Program-made: the position numbers and the translations under genes
From: Larix sibirica
Lineage: Eukaryota > Streptophyta > Pinopsida > Pinales > Pinaceae
Direction of reading: 5' to 3'
Length of the DNA: 20,409 nt
Assembly: GCA_004151065.3 (NCBI GenBank)
Contig: NWUY0300000949.1
Span: forward strand, 2,706-23,114
The notes under the pieces: model-generated
Database searches by the model: none
The model's input: only the letters and a program-made list of their open reading frames with translations
Told to the model about the DNA's origin: nothing
Part shown: piece after piece, positions 9,583 through 18,729 of the stretch
Position numbering within the stretch: the first letter of the stretch is position 1
Layout: each line of letters starts with the position of its first letter

Positions 9583-11723
9583 TTATGTAACGACTTTTTA
9601 ATGCATATATAATCAACTAAAAAATTGAGTGCAATTTCAACACTTATTTTTCATCAACTTGTAGCAAATCCCTTCAAACAATCATTGAGAAAGTCTAACA
9701 CAATATGCGCCACATACTTTGCAACTCATGTAACCAACAACATCAATGCTTATTCATTTCTCTGATCAAACAAAACCCTAAAGGCTTTCGAGATAATGCA
9801 TTAGGGCGCCGTAAGTAAAACCAAGTTATGATATTTTGAGTTACTGGAGATAACTTATGACTTTAGGTTCAAAATTGAAACCAACTCTTTGACAATCATG
9901 TCATCAGAACTTCCGACAATTTGAGGTTAGAATCTTGGGTCGACAGGATGAATACTTCCAGTAGTCTTTGAGCTTCAAAATTAGTCAAATAAATTTAGGT
10001 CTTCTTCATTTTTTGAATGAGAGGATTTTAAATCAACAATACCATTGGTTAAACAACCAATTCATACCATTGGGCTCATGAAACACTGAACCAAGCTTTT
10101 GATAGTCTAAGGAGCGGTCAAATGTAAACCCTAAAATTTGCTTGAAAGTATGGACAATGGATCGAATTCAAGCATTTGCTTACTGAGGCGTGAAACTGGT
10201 TTTAAGATTCCTAAAATCAAGTAATAGTGACCAACTCTCGTAAGTCGAGAGGGAAAAACTGTTAGTCATCGTATAAACTTAATGATTGACTGTATTTCAA
10301 AATGACAATGACATACAAACCCTCAACAATTTTCTTCAACAGTGTCTCATAATAGTTTGTACATGAAACGAAATAGTCTGCACCAAGCAGGGAGGGTTTT
10401 AAACTCCTTTATGCAACATCAGTAAACTCATTTCTAAATCAGTAACTCAACCAACGATGCTTTCAAGCCAAACAATGACTGTGACCAATATTTCATATTG
10501 TATACAGACATTTACCAACATTTCAACTGTGAAAAACACCATCAAATTTAAATCCAAATCATTTATTTCAAGCATATTAACAGTAATCCAAGCAATATGC
10601 TGGTCAACTAGAGCCAAAATAAACTATCTTGCAAATTCATTATTTGATATAGAGTATATTGTCGGTCTACATACCTTTCAATGCTTTCAAAACCCTCCTG
10701 AGATGAACAATCAAACAGTTTCCAAACCTCCATATGCACGCTACAGGCGGGTGATGGCACAATTCTTTGAAACAAATAGTGAAATTGAGCTTCACTAGGG
10801 TGGAAAATCGAGAAGTTTACTATAAATAGCCACGTACTTCAACATTCAATGCTGCTCCATGCATTCCGTTAACCCTAGGGAAGGTTGAACCACTTTTCAA
10901 ATCAGACAACCTGTCAACCAATGCGAGGGCTCAAACTATACGAAGTCAGCTCGCCACATCAACATTCCATAATACATAAATCACCTTTTATAAATGTTGG
11001 CTGCCAGTTTCATTTATGCAAAAATCTTGTCATATCCCTTGGTTTAAGTGCCCATCATTGCATTCGTTTGATGCATATAACAAGTCCACCAACTTTTCCA
11101 AAGTTCGAAATGAACCCCTGGCTATCACCATTTAAATAATGTGTGTTGCAAATGATATATCACTTATTCATATTGTGATAAGACCTTACCAAGGTTGTGA
11201 TAAGATGGAATATCTAAATGTAATGTGAAACCACCATCGCTAGGATAAATATCAAGGCCCATGCATATAATCACTAGTTTTGTATGATGTGGAACATGCT
11301 AAATCTCTTTTGTTCATGTCAATACAACTCTTTAATGCAACCAACTTTTTGCCAAACATGTACAAGGTATACAAATTGTTTGAGCAATGTCATCATAAAT
11401 AAAAGAACAAAATAACTCATGCAAGGTATAAGGCCATTGACTTTGAAAGTTAACACTAAATTCATGTCATGCTTTTATCAACTCATTGGTGGGGAACTAA
11501 TCAATGGCATCAGTCTTGATTTTGTAAAGACCTAATATACAGCCCAAACCATACTAACTTCACATCATTAACCTTTTCAAAATAATTTGCAATTTCAAAC
11601 AAAGAGAGTATGAGCCTGTCAGATGTCAAATTTGAATCCATAGTAAATGAGAAAACCATGTTAACTCAACCACGACATTCCTTTACCCATCGAAATATCA
11701 TATTTTCTTTCAGGGGTCCCACC

Positions 11724-11730
<7 letters not shown>

Positions 11731-11781
<51 letters not shown>
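11731..11781. repeat. (CA)n microsatellite
   Basis: About 25 AC units follow a short TATATA run. The base at 11782 is an unresolved N, so the true array length may differ from the text. Confidence 0.97.
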
Positions 11782-11782
11782 N

Positions 11783-12295
11783 CTGTCTTGCAACAATTTG
11801 CAAGGGAATATTAGGTGGTGAATTTATGAGTTAACATTTGGCAACTCCATAGGGTAGTCAATTCTTATTGAATATAACTCATAATGTCTAGTTAAACTAC
11901 TATATTTTCTGTCGTTTTCTGAAGATTATCAAAATATCTTTGATATGCCCTTGAAAAATATGTATGGAGGCAGAAAGGGATAGAAGAATTGGGATCAAGC
12001 TTAAATCATCAAGTATAGGCAAGAAGACCAAAGGTCTTGTGGAAACAACAAAAGTAGTTATGCAACTAAAGAAAAATCATTTATTTTGTTGTTCTTAACT
12101 TTATATGCAAAATAAAAATTGTTTTTACATAAAAGAGACTAATTAATACTTGACTGATCAAGCTTGACTCACCATGAACTTTAAAAGAAATCAATTGAAA
12201 TTGACAAAATCTTGAAGGAAAAAAAAGAAAAAAAAAACTATTAATAAACAAAAAAGAGAAAAATGTATGTGTATAAAAACTAAAAATAAAAACCA
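11783..12295. other. Post-pol region of the gypsy element, 3' LTR not found
   Basis: Lies just beyond the integrase end on the minus strand, where a polypurine tract and 3' LTR are expected. It carries A/G-rich runs on the plus strand (12215-12258) that read as T/C runs in the element orientation, so they do not serve as a polypurine tract. No stretch resembling 18156-18729 was seen. The 3' LTR is missing, replaced or diverged beyond recognition. Confidence 0.5.
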
Positions 12296-13740
12296 GTCTG
12301 GTTCATTATAGTGTTCAATATGTGAACCATTCGTAGTAAAAGAGAACAACCTTTCTTGCATATATTTCAGCAGATAGGATGTATTTCCTACAACAAAGGC
12401 AATCCTATAAGGACCTGTCCATAGCATCTGAAACTTTGTGTGCTTTCCTTTATTTGCATGAGCATAATCCCAAAGTAACACTTTCTCATTAACTTTAAAA
12501 GATACAGATTTAGACTTCTTATCAAAGTATTTCTTAACAGTTTAGTGTCTTTTCTTCAGATTGCTAAGGGCATGGTTTCTTTGTTCTTCTAAAGCTAGCA
12601 AGGCATTAAGTCCTTGTGGGATATTGTTAGAATTTAATTATTTATCCTGTGCTGCAAGTCTAAGGGAAGTCAGCTCTAACTCAATGGGCATTAGAACTTC
12701 CTTAGAACTTCCTGGCCATATAAAAGTTGAAATGGAGTATGGCCTATACTAGTTTTAGTGGTGGTTCTATCGACCCACAATGCATAGATAAGAAGAGTAT
12801 GTCATTGACGAGGGTTATCATTTATGATCTTTTTTAAGATTTTGATGAAATTTTTGTTAGTGGACTCAGCTTGTCCATTTCCTTGCGGATAATAAGTAAA
12901 TGAAGTGAAATATTTCACTCCAAATATGTTTAAAAAGGAGTCTGTTTAGCGGAAATGAAGTCTGGTCCATTATCTGAAATGATTTCAAGAGGAAATCGAG
13001 AAAAGATGTAAGACTCTAAAAATGATATTAAATGTCCATCCTGTGCAATTTTTAGTGGGACAACTTCTGTCCATGTAGTAAAATAATCCGTTGTTGTAAG
13101 GATAATGATATGACTAATAGAAGATGGTGGATTAATTGGACCAATGAAGTCTAATACCCATTTTGAGAAAGGAAAATCTGGACTAACATGTTGTAAATGA
13201 ATAACATAAAATTGTTCTATACCTGCACATTTTTGGAAATTTTCACAGGCCTGTGTGAATTCATATGAATCACTGAAAACAAAAGGACAATAAAAACGAA
13301 TTCTTAAAATTTTGTATGCAATAGATCTTACAAAAAAATGACTGCCAATGTGTATATTAGAATCATCAGATCCATAGATTTGTCTAAGAACATTTTGAGA
13401 TTTTTCATCAAATGCATTGCAGGAGCATGCCATCAGTATTTCTTTGAAAAAGAGATGTCCCTAAAATTAAATATTTAAAGAAGATTCCAAACAAATTCTT
13501 CTGCGTTGATGGTTATTTAGACTGGTAGGAGATTTTTGAAATTGCAGATAATAAATTATGTCTTTATACCATGGATGCTCTGGTAATTCGTGGTTTTCAG
13601 CTTCAATGAGAAAGATTCCAGATAAGGAATCATCGTTTTCAACAGAAGTACTTGGTTCAGGATGTCGAGCCAAGTGTAAGGCTCGATCTCATCCCTTAAT
13701 CATGTTTGAAGTAGTAATCATTAGATTGTGTTTTTGTATC
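12296..13740 (-). pseudogene. gypsy integrase with GPY/F-like end, broken
   Basis: Inserts the DNA copy in the nucleus. After a linker (HPWYKDIIYYLQ, NNHQRRRI), the zinc-binding N-terminus shows H-x3-H (HIGSH) but only one Cys of the expected C-x2-C pair (ACENFQKCAG). The core has Asp in WVLDFIGP and Asp in IISDNGPDF, and after a frame change near 12930 the Glu in GQAESTNK (12867-12865), so the D-D-E triad is still legible. The C-terminal end LWTGPYRIAFVVGNTSYLL is GPY/F-like and coding similarity stops at about 12296. Lesions: TGA 13691-13689, paired compensating shifts near 13470 and 13400, TAA 12932-12930, TGA 12804-12802, an 11-bp duplication at 12692-12713, and TAA at 12640 and 12544. 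Confidence 0.88.
12692..12713. repeat. 11-bp tandem duplication inside integrase
   Basis: TAGAACTTCCT occurs twice in succession (12692-12702, 12703-12713). Reading on both sides resumes in a frame shifted by two, exactly as an 11-bp insertion predicts, so this is a slippage-type scar acquired after insertion or in the last replication cycle. Confidence 0.92.
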
Positions 13741-14226
13741 TTGGAAATCCAATGAGCGAGCTTTCCTAAAAGATAAGTTTGAGAAAGAAAAGATTTAACA
13801 GCTGGCAAAGGGACTTTTACCTGTGTATGCTTGCCTAAGATGAAATGACAAAATTTCCCAATAGATTTAACAAGAGAAAAAGTGTGTGTTTTCAATTAAA
13901 GAGTACTTCAGTTCATCATCATATAGACTTTGACTCATGTAAGCTATCGACTTTTCAATGTTTTGATCATCTTTCTGAAGAATAATGACTTATATTGCTT
14001 CCTCAGTAGTGTCAGTGTAAATTATAAAATCCTTTTTGAAATTAGGTCATCCGAGTGCAGGGGCAGAAATGGTTTCCTTTTTGCTTTGAAACAAATCCTT
14101 CTTAACATTATCATTCTAGGAGAAAGATTGATCATATTTTACCATATGATGAATTGGTCTAGACATAACAACAAAATCATGAATAAACCTCCTAACAAAA
14201 TTGATTTTACCCATGAAGGATTGAAT
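13740..14226 (-). pseudogene. gypsy-type RNase H and connection, catalytically incomplete
   Basis: Follows the reverse transcriptase: FMGKINFVRRFIHDF (connection), then FIIYTDTTEEAI (first Asp, 14013-14011), SIAYMSQSL, and HFILGKHTQVKVPLPAVKSFLSQT. Gypsy RNase H normally has a DH-x-x-L block with the third Asp in the last segment; here the place is taken by PLPAVKSFL with no acidic residue. Stops at 14118-14116 (TAG), 14049-14047 (TGA) and 13992-13990 (TAA), and a frame change near 13886, show later decay. The Asp replacement is probably a lineage trait and not a lesion, because the surrounding block is well kept. Confidence 0.8.
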
Positions 14227-14229
14227 TTA

Positions 14230-14895
14230 TTTTTTAGAGGTAGGAGCTTGAATATTTTGGATGACAATAACTCGTTCAAGATCTATGCTAATTCCAGAAT
14301 CTGAAACAATATGACCAAGGAGCTTACCTTGGGTGATGCCAAAAACAGACTTTGTTAGATTCAAGGACATTCCAAACTTCTTGCAGCACAAGAAAACTTG
14401 TCGAAGATGATCAAAATGATCTTTTTGGTATTTGGAATAAATAGTTAAGTCATCAAGATAAACTTGGAGTATCTTACTGATTAGATCATCGAAGGTTATT
14501 TGCATAGCCCTTTGGAAAGTAGCACCTACATTAATTAAGCCAAAAGGCATTCTTTCGTAAGCAAATGTGCCCCAATGAGTGGTGAATGTGGTTTTATATA
14601 TGTCATCCGTCTGGACTTGAATTTGATTGTAACCAAAAAAGTCATCAAGAAGGGACATCATCTGTGACCTTGCTACTTGTAAAATTAGTTCCATGTTTGA
14701 AAGTGGAAAATTGTCTTTTATGTTTGCCCTGTTTAATGCACAGAAATCAACACGTAATCTTATGTATCCATTTTTCTTCTACACCAGAACAAGGTTTGAT
14801 ACCCATTCTGAGTATTTGTTAGGAAAGATAATGTGAGCATTAATCAACTTTTCAACTTATTTTTTGATAGTTGCCTCTAGTGCAGGGTTGATTGG
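14230..14895 (-). pseudogene. gypsy reverse transcriptase, broken by two stops
   Basis: This would copy element RNA into DNA in the particle. Motifs in order: KYSEWVSNLVLV, RVDFCALNRANIKD, SLLDDFFGYNQI (first catalytic Asp), FAYERMPFGLINVGATFQRAM, and the YLDD box at 14460-14449 with the remaining catalytic pair, then LLGHIVSDSGI. Stops are a TAA at 14859-14857 and a TAG at 14781-14779, both in the N-terminal fingers and in the same frame as the 155-codon open stretch that follows. A further TAA at 14229-14227 ends the block. One residue appears missing in ILQVARSQMM relative to the usual QQVAG pattern (inference). Confidence 0.92.
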
Positions 14896-15396
14896 TCTAT
14901 GCCTCTGTATTACAGGTTTTGCTTCTTCCTTTATAGGAATAGCATGCTGGATTATGTTGGGATCAAAACCACAAACATCCTCAAAATCCCAAGCAAAAAC
15001 ATCCTTAAATTCATGAAACAATTCTTTGAACTTTTTTTTTCTATTTCATAACATTGAGATCCTATTTTTAAATGTTTAGGATTGTCCGGAGTCCCATTAT
15101 TTACTAATATCGTTTCACCAAGTTTTCTTTTTTATTCTTCTTCTTTCTTATTTTTTTGTTTCCCACAACACTAGAGGAAAATCAATTTCCTAAGGGTGTT
15201 AACCCTTTAGGAAATGTATTGTCTTCTAGGGATATGATTTCTTTTTGTTTTAAAGGTTCATTTTGTACAAAGGCACAAATACTCTCATCATAAAAAAAAA
15301 CTTGCCAAGAATTGAATCTATATTTTTAGGAATATGGGGTCTATATAAAGATAAAAATATGCAATTTGGTCTTTGGGGCAACAACTGTTTTGAAGG
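14896..15396 (-). pseudogene. Linker between archaeal-type RNase H and reverse transcriptase, multiply frameshifted
   Basis: Coding similarity persists (for example FVQNEPLKQKEIIS, FKDVFAWDFEDVCGFDP) but only by changing frame three times: at the T run opposite 15291-15300, near 15140, and at the T run opposite 15031-15042. A TGA is present near 15187. The shifts fall at or next to homopolymer runs, so slippage is the likely cause. The WDFED...GFDP segment is the usual lead-in to reverse transcriptase in gypsy elements. Confidence 0.75.
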
Positions 15397-15774
15397 GATG
15401 TCAACAAAAAAACCTATCTTATCAGCGATAGAATTCAATTCCCTTCTAAAATGAGTGACATTAAATGACATGAAATTTGAGATTAAAGATCGTGCTACTT
15501 GCATGTATCTTTTTAAGAATTTATTCCAGGTATTGTAGACTCGTTTAATCATATTTATGATCAATTCAGAATCTTCAAATACAACAAGATGAAAACAACA
15601 TAAATTATAAGCATTTTCCATCCCTAAAAGTAAAGCTTTGAATTCTGAAATATTGTTTGTACAAGGAAATTCGAGTCTGTAAGAAAAATTATGAATTTTA
15701 CCTATAAGAGAGTACAATATGATACCTGCTCCAATACCTTCATTTAATTTAGTACCATCAAAGTGCATATGCCA
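15397..15774 (-). pseudogene. Archaeal-type RNase H placed upstream of the reverse transcriptase
   Basis: RNase H removes the RNA strand of RNA-DNA hybrids during reverse transcription. The segment reads WHMHFDGT..GAGIILYS, then CTNNISEFKALLLG, then VVFEDSELI, then ELNSIADKIG. All four acidic catalytic positions are visible: Asp 15759-15757, Glu 15645-15643, Asp 15573-15571 and Asp 15423-15421. The domain itself has no stop or frameshift, unlike nearly every other part of the element. The fold type is that of plant and archaeal-like RNase H acquired by Tat-group elements. It sits between protease and reverse transcriptase, whereas the gypsy RNase H lies after the reverse transcriptase. Confidence in the domain is high; lineage naming is from general knowledge. 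Confidence 0.87.
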
Positions 15775-15959
15775 AATTCCATCTTTAGGTTCTATGTTGG
15801 GTACAACAAGGTCATCATCAACCTCAAGAAAGATTGAATATACTCCTAAATATTCCTCTACGTAATTAACATGAGATTGCGGAATATTTTCGATGCAAGG
15901 AGAAATCCATCCTTCTCTTAAAATAGTAATGTTTTTCCCATTTCTCAGAAGAGACATAT

Positions 15960-16302
15960 GTGATCCATCAAGAGAAATATACCCAAATGTCAGATCTTGC
16001 CAATCTCTACCAAGAATAATGGAAAATTTATTAACTGGCATATCAATAACTTGAATGTTACAAGTGGTTTTAATCTTTGGATGAGCACACAAAGATAAAG
16101 CAACATCTTATATTTCTCCCGTGGTAGCTTGTTGTTGACTATTATACGATAAGAGACTTCTATAATTTTCATTGGTAAAGGATAAACCCAATTTTTCGAT
16201 GGTAATCTTAGGCATAAAATTTGGGCCTCATCCACCATCTACCAAAAAACAATGAGCAATTTTATGATAAATTTTAATTGAGAGATAGAAGGGAGGATTC
16301 TT
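15960..16302 (-). pseudogene. gypsy aspartic protease, broken
   Basis: A retropepsin-type protease that would cleave the polyprotein. The motif LVDGG holds the catalytic Asp (codon at 16239-16237), and the C-terminal ILGRDW (about 16017-16000) is the usual plant retroelement protease end. A TGA at 16230-16228 falls immediately after DGG and a TAA lies at 16110-16108; both are in the same reading frame, which otherwise continues without shift from about 16704 to 15250 through the neighbouring RNase H. The stop next to the active site abolishes the enzyme. Confidence 0.82.
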
Positions 16303-16704
16303 AAGACTACATCTAGGATTATATACAGTTAGTTTATTTACATGCAATTCTTCCTCATTATGTTCTTCAAACATGCTAGTTATGGTAGGAGTTCTTCCTT
16401 CCATAAATTTTTTAAGAGGGTTTTGTTGTTCAGGAATAGTAATCATATCAAGTAAAGTAGCATCAACATTAATAGTTCCTAGTTGTTTTAGAATATTGTA
16501 TTTAGAAGAAGAATATGAAAGATTTTGATTGACTTGACTTTTATCATTAATTGTAACTTGTTGATTTGACTGCCGAGAAAGTGTATTTTGAGCAGGAGGG
16601 ACCTTTGAAGGCCCTTCTTTACCCTTGTTATTGTAAAATTTATTTCTTGTATTGACCAACATATAATCTTCCTCAAGGGTCCAATCTAGAGTGGCTATAG
16701 TTGA

Positions 16705-17664
16705 ACATTCCTTTTAACATCACAAGTTTCCTCATCGTGATTCTCCTCACAAAAGTTACACCAGGCTCCAGAAATGATAGCCATAGGCTATAAGTTATTA
16801 ATATTTCTAAATGAGCCTTGATTAGAAGTTTTTGTAGGATTAGAATTTATTCCTTTCGTTTCAAAATCAATCATGCGGTTGCTCATGCCATGGACTAACT
16901 GTACGACATTTGCAATGTCATTTTTCCTCATGTTATCCTCATTTTGAAGTCCTATTCTTGCCAATTGATCTTCAAATTCTAAACATGTTTGCAAGGCATA
17001 TCCTAAATTATCGACATTCTTATCTTCAAGTCTTTGCTTAGGGTAAGGTGTTATAATAGTGCATTAGAGAAGCTTGATTATGTGGCCTAATTAATTTAGG
17101 AATCTGATTGTATAACCTGGTGAAATGCAAATTAAAAGATTTAATGGTTTCGCCTCTGTTGTAAACTAGATTGTTATATTCTTTAAGCTTATCATCCGGA
17201 TTTTGAGGCTGTCCATAAGTAGATTTGAACTAGTATGACAATTCAACCCAAGTGGAAATTTTTTTTGGATGCAGGTCAAAAAAGTATGTTGCAACTCTAC
17301 CCTCTAAAGAATTAACAAATAAACACATACATGCATTAGCATCATTTGTGCCTATATTATGACAAGCATGGGAAAAGGATATCAAATGTTCATTTATTGA
17401 AATAGTGCCATTTTCGAAAAATTTAGGCAAATGATCTTTGAATTTGGGTAAAGGGGTTGTAGCATGTGGAAGATTTAGAGGAGAAGATACATGCCAAGGG
17501 GTGGTATCTAAATCTTCTTCAAATTTGAACAAACCACACTTTTTTATTACTTTGGCTGGATTTGAACTTGATGTAATATGGTTATAGAAACTACACATAC
17601 TTCCAATTTGAGACGAGGATGAAGTTGAGCCCTTAGAACCACTACTACTTCTAGAGAAAGTCAT
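16705..17664 (-). pseudogene. gypsy gag (capsid and zinc knuckle), broken
   Basis: Encodes the structural protein that forms the virus-like particle in the cytoplasm. The frame opens at the ATG at 17664 with a Ser-rich start. The capsid signature follows: LEGRVATYFFDL, WVELSY, FKSTYG, RGETIKSFNLHFTRLYNQIP and YYNTLP, matching the Retrotrans_gag family in order and spacing. The nucleocapsid end has a zinc knuckle, CNFCEENHDEETC (C-x2-C-x3-H-x4-C), near 16750. Lesions: a TAG at 17232-17230 where the family has Trp (inference), a one-base frame change near 17045, a TAA-derived stop just before the knuckle near 16792, and another frame change near 16705. Confidence 0.85.
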
Positions 17665-18130
17665 ATTGGGTTGAGTGAAATAAAAAGTTGTTAAATTTCT
17701 TATGGATTATGAGGAATTTGACACTATCCTTTCGAGTTTAGATTGAAAATATTGAAGCACTTCTTTTCTTATGCCAATTTTGAAAAAGGATCAAACTTCG
17801 GGGATTGACCTATATTTCGACAAGAATATCTTGTATTTTTGGACATGAAGAATTATTGATCAGGTTGAGGATCTCTAGCTCACCCAACAACTCTTTGTCA
17901 TTGTTCTTCACGGTCTATATCTTGATGAATGACCTCCCAAGAGTTCTATAATTCCTGTCCAAATTGAGCAGTGTCAAGAATATAATAAAATAAGAAAGAT
18001 GTAATGCTAGTTTGTTCATGTAATTCGACTCTAATATCAGGTTGTATTCTTTAAGGAAAAGTCATGAAAATCAAAACAAAAGAAAAAATATACACAAAAA
18101 AATTACAAAGAACCAGGAAAAGAAGAATCT
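17665..18130 (-). other. Untranslated leader of the gypsy element
   Basis: Region between the primer site and the gag ATG, about 470 bp, with no coding similarity. Its position is where packaging and dimerisation signals would lie; none could be identified by eye. Confidence 0.6.
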
Positions 18131-18149
18131 TTCCCCAATATGGTCGCCA
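18131..18149 (-). other. Primer binding site, arginine-tRNA type
   Basis: On the minus strand TGGCGACCATATTGGGGAA lies just inside the inferred LTR end. TGGCGAC matches the complement of the 3' end of plant arginine tRNAs (ending GTCGCCA), and TGGGGA further in matches the T-arm side, with mismatches between. Arginine-type primer sites of this form are common in Tat/Ogre-related elements. Confidence 0.75.
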
Positions 18150-18155
18150 AATAAA

Positions 18156-18729
18156 TGTTGTTGGAAAGGAACAAAAGTCCTTAAACGAACATTCTCAAAT
18201 TTTGTAGGTGGGATTATTACCCTAATTTATAGCCCAACTGTAAAATAAAAGAAAAATATACGAGAATTTATACTGTACAGGAATTTTTTTTATGTATCAT
18301 AAAAGAAAATAAGAAGATTATGTACCATTATGAAAAAATTATGCATAAATGATAAATAATTGAGTAAAACAAAGAAAAGACTCGATAATAGATCCAAAAT
18401 TAGAACAAAATGAGACAGAATCAACAATATATTTTATTGATTTCAATCTGAGTTACAACTGGAAATTTTCTTTTCAAACCCCTACGAGTGTAAGGACCCA
18501 AACAAAGCCTAGAAATCAGAGGTGGAATGATGCATCAGACTAATATTTTTGGTGTTTACAAAAGAATAAATCAAGATAGACTTTGCTGGACTAGTCATGC
18601 ATTAAGCATGTCACAATCTTGACTGTACAAAAATAATTCCTATTAGCACCGAAAATCAATTCAGAAACTAATATAATCAAGCAGACTATTAAAACCAGTG
18701 AAAAACCTTCAAAGCATAAATACTAATGA
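18156..18729 (-). repeat. Presumed 5' LTR (right end uncertain)
   Basis: The plus strand starts TGTTGTTGG six bases outside the primer site, giving the ...CAACA end expected of an LTR on the minus strand. On that strand it has TATAAATT (near 18271 and near 18226) and AATAAA (near 18434) as possible promoter and polyadenylation signals. No second copy was found, so this is inferred from the primer site. The outer boundary is set only because a different repeat family starts at 18730. Confidence 0.5.

Larger units (their letters stand above)
8331..11730. other. Long gene-free spacer
   Basis: About 3.4 kb without recognisable genes. The longest frame (plus, 10457-10798, 113 codons) and the 84-codon frame at 10885-11139 have no motif or repetition supporting them. 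It contains the inverted-repeat cluster at 8858-9079 and the 35-bp triplication at 9481-9582. No match to the presumed 5' LTR of the neighbouring gypsy element was found here. Confidence 0.6.
12296..18729 (-). mobile_element. Defective Ty3/gypsy element, Tat-like, with dual RNase H
   Basis: On the minus strand the order is 5' LTR (inferred), arginine-tRNA-type primer site, leader of about 470 bp, gag with zinc knuckle, protease, archaeal-type RNase H, reverse transcriptase, gypsy RNase H, integrase. Integrase downstream of reverse transcriptase places it in Ty3/gypsy. A second RNase H is the established mark of the plant Tat group. The polyprotein is broken by at least 14 in-frame stops and about ten frame changes, so it is dead. 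The left end is uncertain because no 3' LTR was identified; the right end is taken where repeat copy 2 begins. Confidence 0.9.

Noticed and set aside
10821-11139. TATAAATAG at 10821 followed by an 84-codon plus-strand frame at 10885-11139, resembling a small gene with promoter.
   Set aside because: TATA-like words are expected by chance in this AT-rich DNA. The frame has no recognisable motif, repeat partner or splice context.
11714-11727. GGGGTCCCACCTAT here matches the reverse complement of a stretch near 7325-7338 in the coding repeat.
   Set aside because: The match does not extend on either side, and one 14-base coincidence is expected in comparing 20 kb with itself.
12191-12295. Open frame continuing past the integrase end with a hydrophobic Phe-rich tail that looks like a membrane segment.
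   Set aside because: It is the translation of T-rich non-coding sequence after the usual end of the polyprotein; no envelope-like motif is present.
15990-16238. Open minus-strand frame overlapping the protease in another phase.
   Set aside because: It is a shadow. The frame with LVDGG and ILGRDW continues through this interval and agrees with the family.
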